From the NCBI GenBank assembly GCA_026985655.1, contig JALSQB010000161.1:1-9023 (forward strand): a DNA stretch of 9,023 bases, read 5' to 3'. How positions within the stretch are numbered: position 1 is the first letter of the stretch; each line of letters starts with the position of its first letter. The position numbers and the translations under genes were made by a program. The notes under the pieces are model-generated. The model ran no database searches. It was not told the DNA's origin and saw only the letters and a list, made by a program, of their open reading frames with translations. The stretch is from Campylobacteraceae bacterium (GTDB lineage Bacteria > Campylobacterota > Campylobacteria > Campylobacterales > Sulfurovaceae). Shown here one piece after another: positions 1-5,609 of this stretch.

Positions 1-634
1 TCATGCTCTTTTCGAGAACAAGTTCAATACTCGGAACTTCATAACTACACAGTGCTGATTGGGCATCAGCTTTATTGGCAACCAAAGCATAAAAATTATC
101 CAGTTTTTTAGACTCCCCATAGACCAGATCACCTTGAATTAAAGAGTCCACCCCAATACCATTTTGAGAAATTTTTTGAGCATCAGAAGGTATATCAGCT
201 ACTAAGAACAAAGAGATATGTTCATCAGCTAAAAGTTTAACGTTTGTCACCAAGGTATCATCAACAATAGAAAAGATGCCATCACCATTGTCTTTGTAAA
301 TCTTTGGATTTTGAACCGTAAAATCTAATCGACTCCCCTCTATATGTCTAAAATTATAGGTATCTTCTGCATTACCATTATTAAGAAGCAAAAAGTTCAA
401 GACACTTTGCTTTTGTGAAGGTTCAACAATAAGCGAAGAGTTTTCTCGACACTCTATGTTCATGTCTAATTTTTGATCCACAATATCGATGAGTTCATTA
501 CTTATTGATTTCATCTCAACACCCTCAATCGTATAGTTAAGGTAAGCAATATTTTTAATCTCTGTTCCAGCAGGAATACCCACCCCATAAGATAATTGAA
601 ATAACAATAAAAAGCTTATAATATATCTGTTCAT
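1..634 (-). CDS. Secreted beta-rich surface protein, DUF11-associated type, N-terminal part (C-terminus outside the window)
   Basis: This open frame runs off the left edge with no stop, so only the first 211 residues are visible. It starts at ATG 634 with an AAGG Shine-Dalgarno 8 nt upstream (643-646). Residues 1-17 form a Sec signal peptide: Asn-Arg, a hydrophobic core, then a likely cut after Ser-Tyr-Gly. The mature part opens with PAGTEIKNIAYLNYT (21-35), contains LLLNNGNAEDTYNF (82-95) and an acidic turn KDNGDGIF (114-121), then LVADIPSD (144-151), and reaches ELVLEKS (204-210) at the edge. This pattern resembles the N-terminal region of large bacterial surface proteins that continue into DUF11-type beta-sandwich repeats; that family link is from memory. 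Two cysteines (62, 196) could pair. The role is unknown; surface display or adhesion is only a guess. It lies downstream of holB on the same strand, behind its own AT-rich spacer. Confidence 0.72.
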   Translation of the reverse strand, partial: MNRYIISFLLLFQLSYGVGIPAGTEIKNIAYLNYTIEGVEMKSISNELIDIVDQKLDMNIECRENSSLIVEPSQKQSVLNFLLLNNGNAEDTYNFRHIEGSRLDFTVQNPKIYKDNGDGIFSIVDDTLVTNVKLLADEHISLFLVADIPSDAQKISQNGIGVDSLIQGDLVYGESKKLDNFYALVANKADAQSALCSYEVPSIELVLEKSM

Positions 635-822
635 TTTTCTAACCTTAAAATAATATAAAGTACTTTATTTATTAATATTAACACAACAATATAAAAGTAA
701 AGTAGAAAAAATGTGTAAAAATAGCCAATTTATTAAAAATATATAAAATTTTATAAATAATTATATATTTTATTTTAAGTTATGATATAGAAAGTTTTTT
801 ATGGTTTTTTTATGTGAAAGTG
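635..822. other. AT-rich intergenic spacer between holB and the surface-protein gene
   Basis: This 188-bp spacer is almost pure A/T, well above the genes on either side, and I find no credible coding frame or GC-rich hairpin in it. It should hold the promoter for the minus-strand surface-protein gene. Candidate minus-strand -10 boxes are TATATT (693 to 688) and a perfect TATAAT (765 to 760). Neither has a recognisable -35, which is usual for sigma-70 promoters of Campylobacterota. No clear rho-independent terminator follows holB. Confidence 0.55.
655..668. promoter_or_regulatory. 14-bp perfect palindrome upstream of the surface-protein gene
   Basis: ATAAAGTACTTTAT reads identically on both strands and ends 21 nt before the ATG at 634, between a candidate -10 (693 to 688) and the Shine-Dalgarno. 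A second, shorter palindrome (TTAATATTAA, 672-681) lies next to it. The position suits an operator, but in DNA this AT-rich short palindromes arise by chance, so this is only a candidate site. I recognise no known regulator's motif. Confidence 0.25.
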
Positions 823-1452
823 TTATTTTTTCTTAGCTAAAAGTTTCAAAAGGAGTGTGTTTAAGACAAACGAAGTGGGAGAACCGACCTCTAAAGCTTT
901 AATACAATGGCTAAAGAGTTCTAAGGTCGATTCATCTAAAGTATATTTTTTAGAGTGCATCGCATGTAGTGATATTTGTTCTACTAAAACGCTACATTGA
1001 GGAGAAGAGATGCGTGAATGCTCTTGCACAAATGCATACACTTTTGCAAGGTTTAAATTCTCTAAATCTAAGGAAAAGTCCGTTTCAACTAAAGCATCAT
1101 CTGCCACCACTACAGGCATACGTGATTGAACCGTAGCTAAGAGTGCTGACTTTGATTGGGTAATAAGTATAAACGCTTTATTTCTAGGAGGTTCTTCTAA
1201 AATTTTAAGCAATCTATTTTGAGCGAAATTTGAAAATTTTGGGGCTATTAAAATGATGTAATTTAGATTATCAGACGCAATATAAGCTTTTTCTATTGCC
1301 AATTGGGCGTGTTCAATTAAAAACTCTTTTGGTTTATCTTTGTCATCTAAACTTTTAATAATGGTAAAAAGTTCTCCACTTCCTTGTGCTTCTAACTCCT
1401 CTAAAATCGCATCTGGATTTTGCGTAATGATAATTTGAGAAGTTAAATGCAC
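823..1452 (-). CDS. holB: DNA polymerase III subunit delta' (clamp-loader subunit), short epsilonproteobacterial form
   Basis: This 209-residue protein is the delta' subunit of the replicative clamp loader, which helps open and load the sliding clamp. The diagnostic stretch is QNRLLKILEEPPRNKAF at residues 78-94, followed by ITQSKSALLATVQSRM (97-112). The latter contains the Ser-Arg of the arginine-finger motif, where many homologues read SRC. The Walker A loop and zinc module of longer clamp-loader proteins are absent, as in the roughly 220-residue H. pylori protein. The start is GTG: an in-frame TAG sits immediately upstream (1453-1455) and no ATG follows nearby, so GTG at 1452 is effectively forced. 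Only 3 nt separate it from the hobA stop, implying translational coupling. It is last in the rppH–lysC–hobA–holB operon. In H. pylori folP follows holB; here a spacer and an unrelated gene follow. Confidence 0.88.
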   Translation of the reverse strand: MHLTSQIIITQNPDAILEELEAQGSGELFTIIKSLDDKDKPKEFLIEHAQLAIEKAYIASDNLNYIILIAPKFSNFAQNRLLKILEEPPRNKAFILITQSKSALLATVQSRMPVVVADDALVETDFSLDLENLNLAKVYAFVQEHSRISSPQCSVLVEQISLHAMHSKKYTLDESTLELFSHCIKALEVGSPTSFVLNTLLLKLLAKKK

Positions 1453-1455
1453 CTA

Positions 1456-2001
1456 TTAATCCAAGCTAATATTACCAAAAAGACCTGCGTCAATGGTTTT
1501 GTTAAAAAGTTTAAAGAGTTGTATCATCTTAATATCTAACGATGAACCTGCATTTCTAAGATAGAAAGAGTTAGGAACATCACCATCAATAATCCATAAA
1601 AGGTTCTCATCATTTCTAAAAGCAAACTTGGAGTAAATGCTCTCTGCTGAACCGATGTACCAAATAAAATAGCCATTAGGATATGAAATCTCTAACATAT
1701 CTTCTAGTAAATCTAACTCTTGGGTGTTTTTCATATTCGCTAAATTAGGGAACATAGACTTTAAGGTATAGATAGGTAAAAAAGGGCGTTCATTTTGAAG
1801 ATTGTTAATTTTGGAAGCCACATATTTTGCATACCAAGCACGTTTATCATCGGTTAGCAAAAGAATTGTTTGCCCCTCTAAAATCTTCTTAACGGCTGTT
1901 TGGGCGACAGGAACCCAGTCATAGCGACACTCTTCCATCCATGAGAAAGAGGAGTCCTCTTCGCGAATGGTATCGAGTGTCCAAGTTAAAATTGGTTTCA
2001 T
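1456..2001 (-). CDS. hobA: HobA, DnaA-binding regulator of replication initiation
   Basis: This 181-residue protein matches HobA, the epsilonproteobacterial factor that binds domain I of DnaA as a tetramer and promotes orisome assembly at oriC. It is the functional counterpart of E. coli DiaA, with a SIS-like fold. The call rests on length (about 180 in H. pylori), on the order lysC–hobA–holB, and on family-like stretches such as ILLLTDDKRAWYAKYV (46-61), NGYFIWYIGS (109-118) and a C-terminal IKMIQLFKLFNKTID. It starts at ATG 2001, 4 nt after the lysC stop, with only a weak Shine-Dalgarno, so translation is probably coupled to lysC. I see no export signal or membrane segment, as expected for a cytoplasmic protein. 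Sequence conservation in this family is low, so gene order carries much of the weight. Confidence 0.87.
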   Translation of the reverse strand: MKPILTWTLDTIREEDSSFSWMEECRYDWVPVAQTAVKKILEGQTILLLTDDKRAWYAKYVASKINNLQNERPFLPIYTLKSMFPNLANMKNTQELDLLEDMLEISYPNGYFIWYIGSAESIYSKFAFRNDENLLWIIDGDVPNSFYLRNAGSSLDIKMIQLFKLFNKTIDAGLFGNISLD

Positions 2002-2005
2002 TCAA

Positions 2006-3211
2006 CTACTTATCTAAGTTATACGCATCGTGCAATGTACGAACAGCCAACTCTGCATACTTCTCAGAAACAATAAGCGAAACCTTAATCTCTGAAGTAG
2101 AAATCATTTCAATGTTAATGTTCTCTTTTGCCAAAGCACAAAAAGCAGTAGCCGCCACACCTGTGTGAGATTTCATACCCACACCAACAACAGAAACTTT
2201 ACAGACAGAATCATCAAAATCCATACTTCCTATGTCATGGTCAAACGATTCCATAACACCTCTGGCATTTTTAATCTCTGAAGAGGGAACAGTAAATCCT
2301 AAGTTTGTTGTACCATCAGTTGAGGCATTTTGAATAATCATATCTACATTAACATTCTCTTCCGAGAGCTTTGAAAAAATCTCTGCGGCAATGCCTGGTT
2401 TATCTGAAACCTCTCTAAGGCTTACTCTTGCTTGATTTCTATCGACTGCGATACCACTGACTAAAACGGCTTCCATCTCTTCTGTCTCCTCTGCTATGAC
2501 TGTTCCTTCTGCATCTGAGAATGAACTTTTTGCTATGATTTTTACATTTAATTTTTTGGCTAACTCTACTGAACGGTTTTGTAAGACTTTCGCACCTAAA
2601 GAGGCTAACTCTAACATCTCATCATAAGAGATAAAGTCCATCTTCTTTGCTTTGGGTTCAATGCGTGGATCGGTGGTATAGATACCATCTACATCAGAGT
2701 AAATCTCACACGCATCTGCTTTTAATGCTCCTGCGATTGCCACGGCTGAAAGGTCTGAACCTCCTCGTCCAAGTGTGGTTACTGAACCATCGCTGTTAAT
2801 TCCTTGAAAACCAGAGACGATTACTATTTTACCTGCATCAATCTCTTTTTTCATCGCACTGGGGTCAATGGATTCAATCCGTGCATAGGTATGGGAATCA
2901 TCCGTTAAAATCCCTGCTTGTCGCCCTGTCATAGCAATGGCAGGTAAGCCCTTCTCTTGCAATGCAATGGCTAAGAGTGCTGCGGTGACACGTTCACCAG
3001 AACTTAAAAGCATATCCATCTCTCGTTTTGAAGGATTCTCTGAAAAATGCTTTGCAAACTCTGTTAGCTTATTGGTCTCTCCACTCATCGCAGACACCAC
3101 AACCACAATATCATCTCCAGCCTCTTTGGCTTTTGCCACACGTGAAGCAACATTGCCAATGCGTTCTAAATCACCAACACTTGTTCCCCCATATTTATGC
3201 ACTATTAACAT
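2006..3211 (-). CDS. lysC: Aspartate kinase (aspartokinase), monofunctional, two C-terminal ACT domains
   Basis: Catalyses ATP-dependent phosphorylation of L-aspartate, the first step toward lysine, diaminopimelate, threonine and methionine. The 401 residues comprise an amino-acid-kinase domain (about 1-230) and two ACT regulatory domains (about 262-330 and 342-401). Visible motifs are KYGGTS (6-11), SGERVTA (71-77), GRGGSD (148-153) and SDVDGIYTTDPR (172-183). In the ACT part are SDKPGIAAEIF and the closing GVGMKSHTGVA and ISTSEIKVSLIV stretches. There is no homoserine dehydrogenase fusion. The ATG at 3211 lies inside rppH, overlapping its last 17 nt, with a strong Shine-Dalgarno (AAGGGAAGGG) embedded in rppH. 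Feedback inhibition by lysine and/or threonine through the ACT domains is expected from the family. Codon 246 is a second well-placed start that could yield a separate regulatory subunit (see 2474-2491). Confidence 0.96.
   Translation of the reverse strand: MLIVHKYGGTSVGDLERIGNVASRVAKAKEAGDDIVVVVSAMSGETNKLTEFAKHFSENPSKREMDMLLSSGERVTAALLAIALQEKGLPAIAMTGRQAGILTDDSHTYARIESIDPSAMKKEIDAGKIVIVSGFQGINSDGSVTTLGRGGSDLSAVAIAGALKADACEIYSDVDGIYTTDPRIEPKAKKMDFISYDEMLELASLGAKVLQNRSVELAKKLNVKIIAKSSFSDAEGTVIAEETEEMEAVLVSGIAVDRNQARVSLREVSDKPGIAAEIFSKLSEENVNVDMIIQNASTDGTTNLGFTVPSSEIKNARGVMESFDHDIGSMDFDDSVCKVSVVGVGMKSHTGVAATAFCALAKENINIEMISTSEIKVSLIVSEKYAELAVRTLHDAYNLDK
2474..2491 (-). promoter_or_regulatory. 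Internal ribosome binding site and ATG within lysC (putative beta-subunit start)
   Basis: On the minus strand GAGGAG (2491 to 2486) is followed after 9 nt by an in-frame ATG whose A is at 2476, codon 246 of lysC. Translation from here would give a 156-residue protein beginning MEAVLVSGIAVDR and holding both ACT domains. In Corynebacterium glutamicum and Bacillus subtilis, alpha2beta2 aspartokinases make their beta subunit from an in-frame start at nearly the same place. The local Glu-rich codons could produce GAGGAG by chance, so use of this start is inferred. Confidence 0.55.
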
Positions 3212-3701
3212 CGATTATATACCCTTCCCTTACAAAATGTTCTATAACACGCCGATAGACATGCCGTTTAAAATAAGTCGCCTTTCGTAGCAACTGCTTA
3301 TACTCTACGTAATTGTACTCTTCAAATTCTGGTTCATGGAAATGCGTAAGATTTATCTTTGCATCAGCTTTTAATTTCACCAAAAAGTATTTTTGGGTTT
3401 GCCCATCAAAAGGATAAACTTTATGTGACCTTCCCCCTTTGGGAAAATCATAAGATATCCAGTAAGGGTACTCTGCAATAACCTCAACCGAACAACATCC
3501 AATCTCTTCTTTTAACTCACGCATTAAGGCTTCTACAGGTGTTTCACCCTCCTCTATTCCCCCTTGAGGAAACTGCCATGTATTCCTAATATCGGAACGT
3601 TTACCTAAAAAAAACTCACATTTCTGTGGATAATCTGAAGAGAGTATAACCGCTGCGACATTTGGGCGATATCGCTTTTTTGTCTGCATCTTATTACTCA
3701 T
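3195..3701 (-). CDS. rppH: RNA pyrophosphohydrolase, Nudix family (RppH/NudH)
   Basis: Removes pyrophosphate from the 5' triphosphate end of mRNAs, which triggers degradation from that end; the family also cleaves diadenosine polyphosphates. The 168 residues contain a complete Nudix box at 47-69 fitting G-x5-E-x7-R-E-U-x-E-E-x-G-U, with metal-binding Glu62, Glu65 and Glu66 in RELKEEIG. The RYRPNVAAVIL start (10-20), the WQFPQGG stretch (42-48) and the basic C-terminal region (FKRHVYRRVIEHF) are typical of RppH rather than generic Nudix enzymes. The ATG at 3701 is used here; Met5 (MQTKKRYRPN) is an equally plausible start that would better match shorter relatives, since neither has a strong Shine-Dalgarno. 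It is first in the operon with lysC, hobA and holB, as in H. pylori, and its 3' end carries the lysC ribosome binding site. Confidence 0.94.
   Translation of the reverse strand: MSNKMQTKKRYRPNVAAVILSSDYPQKCEFFLGKRSDIRNTWQFPQGGIEEGETPVEALMRELKEEIGCCSVEVIAEYPYWISYDFPKGGRSHKVYPFDGQTQKYFLVKLKADAKINLTHFHEPEFEEYNYVEYKQLLRKATYFKRHVYRRVIEHFVREGYIIDVNSA
3222..3231 (-). promoter_or_regulatory. Strong lysC ribosome binding site inside rppH
   Basis: AAGGGAAGGG on the minus strand ends 10 nt before the lysC ATG at 3211, within the final Arg-Glu-Gly codons of rppH. It supports the lysC start and implies that ribosomes finishing rppH pass directly over the lysC initiation site. Confidence 0.7.
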
Positions 3702-3711
3702 CTTTCATCAT

Positions 3712-3737
3712 TATTTCGATAAAATTTTATCAAAATA
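3712..3737. promoter_or_regulatory. 26-bp near-perfect palindrome with back-to-back -10 elements between rppH and hemW
   Basis: The spacer between the two divergent genes is 57 bp. Positions 3718-3731 read GATAAAATTTTATC, a perfect palindrome. It extends to 13-nt arms with one mismatched pair (3717/3732). Each half contains TAAAAT, a good campylobacterotal -10 box: 3720-3725 on the plus strand, about 33 nt before the hemW start, and 3729 to 3724 on the minus strand, about 22 nt before rppH. The two promoters would therefore overlap, so a single bound protein or polymerase could affect both. No known operator consensus is recognised. Confidence 0.45.
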
Positions 3738-3758
3738 CTCATTAATGATTGGTGAAAA

Positions 3759-4814
3759 TTGCTTCTATATATACATATCCCTTACTGTGACTCAAAATGT
3801 CATTACTGTGCTTTTAACTCTTATGTTGATAAGTTTGACACTCGTCAAAACTACATGGTTTCGCTTGAAAAGCAACTCAAACATGAGTTAAAACGATTTA
3901 ATGTTCAAGACAAAACAATACAGACCGTTTTCATCGGAGGAGGAACCCCCTCTACCATTGACCCTAAACTCTACGAAGCAATTTTTAAACTTTTAAAGCC
4001 ATTACTAAAGGTTGATGCTGAAATCACTTCAGAAGCAAACCCCAATTCAGCCACTAAAGCGTGGTTACAAGGCATGTTTGATTTAGGGGTAAACAGAATC
4101 TCTTTTGGGGTACAGAGTTTTAATGCACAAAAATTAAAAGCTTTAAACAGAGCACACTCACCTCAACAAGCAATTACTGCGATAACAACTGCCCATGAAA
4201 TTGGCTTCAAAAATCTCTCTCTTGACCTTATTTACAACTATCAAGGCGATACCAAAGCACTACTTTATGATGATATAAATGAAGCATTTAAACTTCCTAT
4301 TAATCATATTTCAGCCTATGAACTCACCATTGAAGATGGTACTAAATTTGCCTCCACCCCACAGGTACGCCAAATTGATGATGAACTGGCTTTTTTTGTG
4401 GCAGATGAAATTACCAAAAGAGGATTTACCCATTATGAAATCTCTAATTTTGGAACCTATCAAAGTGAACATAACAAAGGCTACTGGAACTTGACTCCCT
4501 ATATGGGCGTGGGTGCTGGTGCTGTTGGATTTAAGGACGATACACGCTACTATCCGACTACGGACATTGACCTTTACATTAAAGAGCCACTCAACATTCT
4601 TGAAGAGCATCTTACACAAGAGGAGATTTTAACAGAACAACTTTTTTTAGGATTACGTTCCACCACGGGAATTAAAGAAAATATTTTAAATAAAGAGATG
4701 AAAAAACGTGCTGATTTTTTAGTGAAGAAGGAGAAATTGCTAAAAGAGTATGACACCTATAAAAATACCAACTACTTCATTGCTGATGAGTTGGTACTTT
4801 ATATTTTAGATTAA
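3759..4814 (+). CDS. hemW: HemW-type radical SAM heme chaperone
   Basis: A radical SAM protein of the HemN/HemW family. The 351 residues begin almost at the cluster motif, YIHIPYCDSKCHYCAF, with Cys10, Cys14 and Cys17 (C-x3-C-x2-C) to hold the 4Fe-4S cluster. Next come GGGTPS (60-65) for SAM binding, SEANPNS (91-97), and NRISFGVQSF (112-121). Later stretches are ISAYELTIEDGT, THYEISNFG and YMGVGAGAVGF. The lack of the long N-terminal extension of true HemN (coproporphyrinogen III dehydrogenase, about 450 residues) favours HemW, which binds heme and delivers it to acceptors; annotation pipelines often mislabel it HemN. The start is TTG at 3759: a TGA lies in frame at 3753-3755, leaving no other start before the cluster cysteines, and a weak GGTGA precedes it. 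It converges on the lipoprotein gene with a 6-nt gap. Confidence 0.92.
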   Translation: MLLYIHIPYCDSKCHYCAFNSYVDKFDTRQNYMVSLEKQLKHELKRFNVQDKTIQTVFIGGGTPSTIDPKLYEAIFKLLKPLLKVDAEITSEANPNSATKAWLQGMFDLGVNRISFGVQSFNAQKLKALNRAHSPQQAITAITTAHEIGFKNLSLDLIYNYQGDTKALLYDDINEAFKLPINHISAYELTIEDGTKFASTPQVRQIDDELAFFVADEITKRGFTHYEISNFGTYQSEHNKGYWNLTPYMGVGAGAVGFKDDTRYYPTTDIDLYIKEPLNILEEHLTQEEILTEQLFLGLRSTTGIKENILNKEMKKRADFLVKKEKLLKEYDTYKNTNYFIADELVLYILD

Positions 4815-4820
4815 ATTGAC

Positions 4821-5033
4821 CTACAAACCTGAAGGTAAGTAACGGCAATCACCTTTACGTTGTGCAATACAATATCTATGTGAAGCAACTGGCCCTTTAA
4901 AGGCATTTTTCACCATACAAACGTCATAAGTTACTTTACACTTAACGGCAACATGAGGAGGAATGGCTTTAGAGCAAGAAGTAGCCATTAAAGCAAAAGT
5001 GCTTAAAAGCAATAGTTTTAAAGAAGTTTTCAT
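4821..5033 (-). CDS. Small cysteine-rich putative lipoprotein, unknown function
   Basis: This 70-residue protein has a bacterial signal sequence: Lys3 and Lys6 (MKTSLK), a hydrophobic run of leucines, then ALMATSC with Cys20 as the likely lipidated residue. The lipobox is imperfect because the -3 position is Ala rather than Leu. The roughly 50-residue mature domain is basic and has four more cysteines (32, 39, 55, 63), enough for two disulfides in the periplasm. A Tyr/Pro-rich end, CRYLPSGL, closes it. The ATG at 5033 has AGGA 8 nt upstream and a perfect TATAAT box further up, so it looks like a genuine, independently transcribed gene. I do not recognise the family. It lies between hemW (convergent) and the tat operon (divergent), which gives no firm functional clue. 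Confidence 0.68.
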   Translation of the reverse strand: MKTSLKLLLLSTFALMATSCSKAIPPHVAVKCKVTYDVCMVKNAFKGPVASHRYCIAQRKGDCRYLPSGL

Positions 5034-5066
5034 CTATTATCCTAGTTGATTTAAATTTAAAAGAAA

Positions 5067-5072
5067 ATTATA
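5067..5072 (-). promoter_or_regulatory. -10 box of the small lipoprotein gene
   Basis: A perfect TATAAT on the minus strand (5072 to 5067) stands 33 nt before the ATG at 5033, preceded by the T-rich AAG context common in this phylum. A convincing -35 is not visible. The leader it predicts would contain the AGGA ribosome binding site. Confidence 0.5.
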
Positions 5073-5147
5073 CTTAAAAATTGTGAATTTATTGCTCTGA
5101 AGCATTCTCTTTTATCGAAGAACACTAACTCTTAACCATTTTATAGG

Positions 5148-5175
5148 TAAAATACAACACTAACAAATAGAAGGG
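5148..5175 (+). promoter_or_regulatory. tatB promoter -10 and ribosome binding site
   Basis: TAAAAT (5148-5153), preceded by TTTATAGG, is the best -10 candidate for the tatBC–queA operon, with transcription expected to begin near 5160. AGAAGGGA with its AAGGG core at 5171-5175 is a strong Shine-Dalgarno 8 nt before the tatB ATG at 5184. There is no clear -35. Confidence 0.45.
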
Positions 5176-5183
5176 ATTCGTAT

Positions 5184-5609
5184 ATGTTTGGATTAGGGTT
5201 TATGGAAATACTCTTTATTGCAATTGTCGCAATAATCTTTTTAGGGCCAGATAAATTACCTGGTGCTATGGTAGAGATTGCTAAATTTATTAAAAAAATT
5301 AAAGAGGGTATTGGTGATGCGAAACAAGCCTTAAATGAAGAGGTCAATTTAGATGAGCTTAAACGTGAAGCATTAGAATACAAAGAACAACTCGATAAAG
5401 CGACTGAAGAGTTACAAGGGTTTAAAAACTTAAATCCTATCAATGAGCTTAAAGAGAGTGCAGGACTGGGTTCAGTCAAAGAAAACTTTGAGAAACTCAC
5501 CCAACCAACACCTACACCACAAGCCACGCCTGTCGAGCCAAAACAAGAAAAAGAGATTACCTTTAAAAAGAAAAAAATCACCGAAACAACACAAAAAGGT
5601 AATCAATAA
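5184..5609 (+). CDS. tatB: Sec-independent (twin-arginine) translocase subunit TatB
   Basis: TatB pairs with TatC to form the receptor that recognises twin-arginine signal peptides of folded proteins in the inner membrane. The 141 residues follow the family plan. A short N-terminal membrane helix (about 5-20) starts with the MFGLGFMEIL signature, including Glu8. A Gly21-Pro22 hinge lies in FLGPDKLP, followed by an amphipathic helix (about 23-50). A charged helical stretch runs to about 80, then a Pro/Thr linker (PTPTPQATP, 108-116) and a Lys-rich tail (FKKKKITE, 127-134). MFGLGF and the length favour TatB over TatA; no tatA is present in the window, and in H. pylori it is also encoded elsewhere. 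The stop overlaps the tatC start by one base (TAATG). Confidence 0.93.
   Translation: MFGLGFMEILFIAIVAIIFLGPDKLPGAMVEIAKFIKKIKEGIGDAKQALNEEVNLDELKREALEYKEQLDKATEELQGFKNLNPINELKESAGLGSVKENFEKLTQPTPTPQATPVEPKQEKEITFKKKKITETTQKGNQ

Noticed and set aside
742..755. 14-bp palindrome TATAAAATTTTATA in the AT-rich spacer
   Set aside because: It consists only of A and T in a region that is nearly all A/T, lies far from any start codon, and is not flanked by other signals; chance is the simpler explanation.
1941..3290. Plus-strand open frames across hobA, lysC and the rppH end
   Set aside because: They are antisense to well-supported genes, lack ribosome sites and show no protein-like composition.
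4279..4756. Open frames on both strands inside hemW
   Set aside because: hemW is continuous with all family motifs; these frames are by-products of its codon use.
5141..5581. Minus-strand frame of about 146 codons opposite tatB, with a hydrophobic and serine-rich translation
   Set aside because: The complement of a Lys/Glu/Ala-rich coding sequence naturally gives such a translation; tatB is clearly the real gene.
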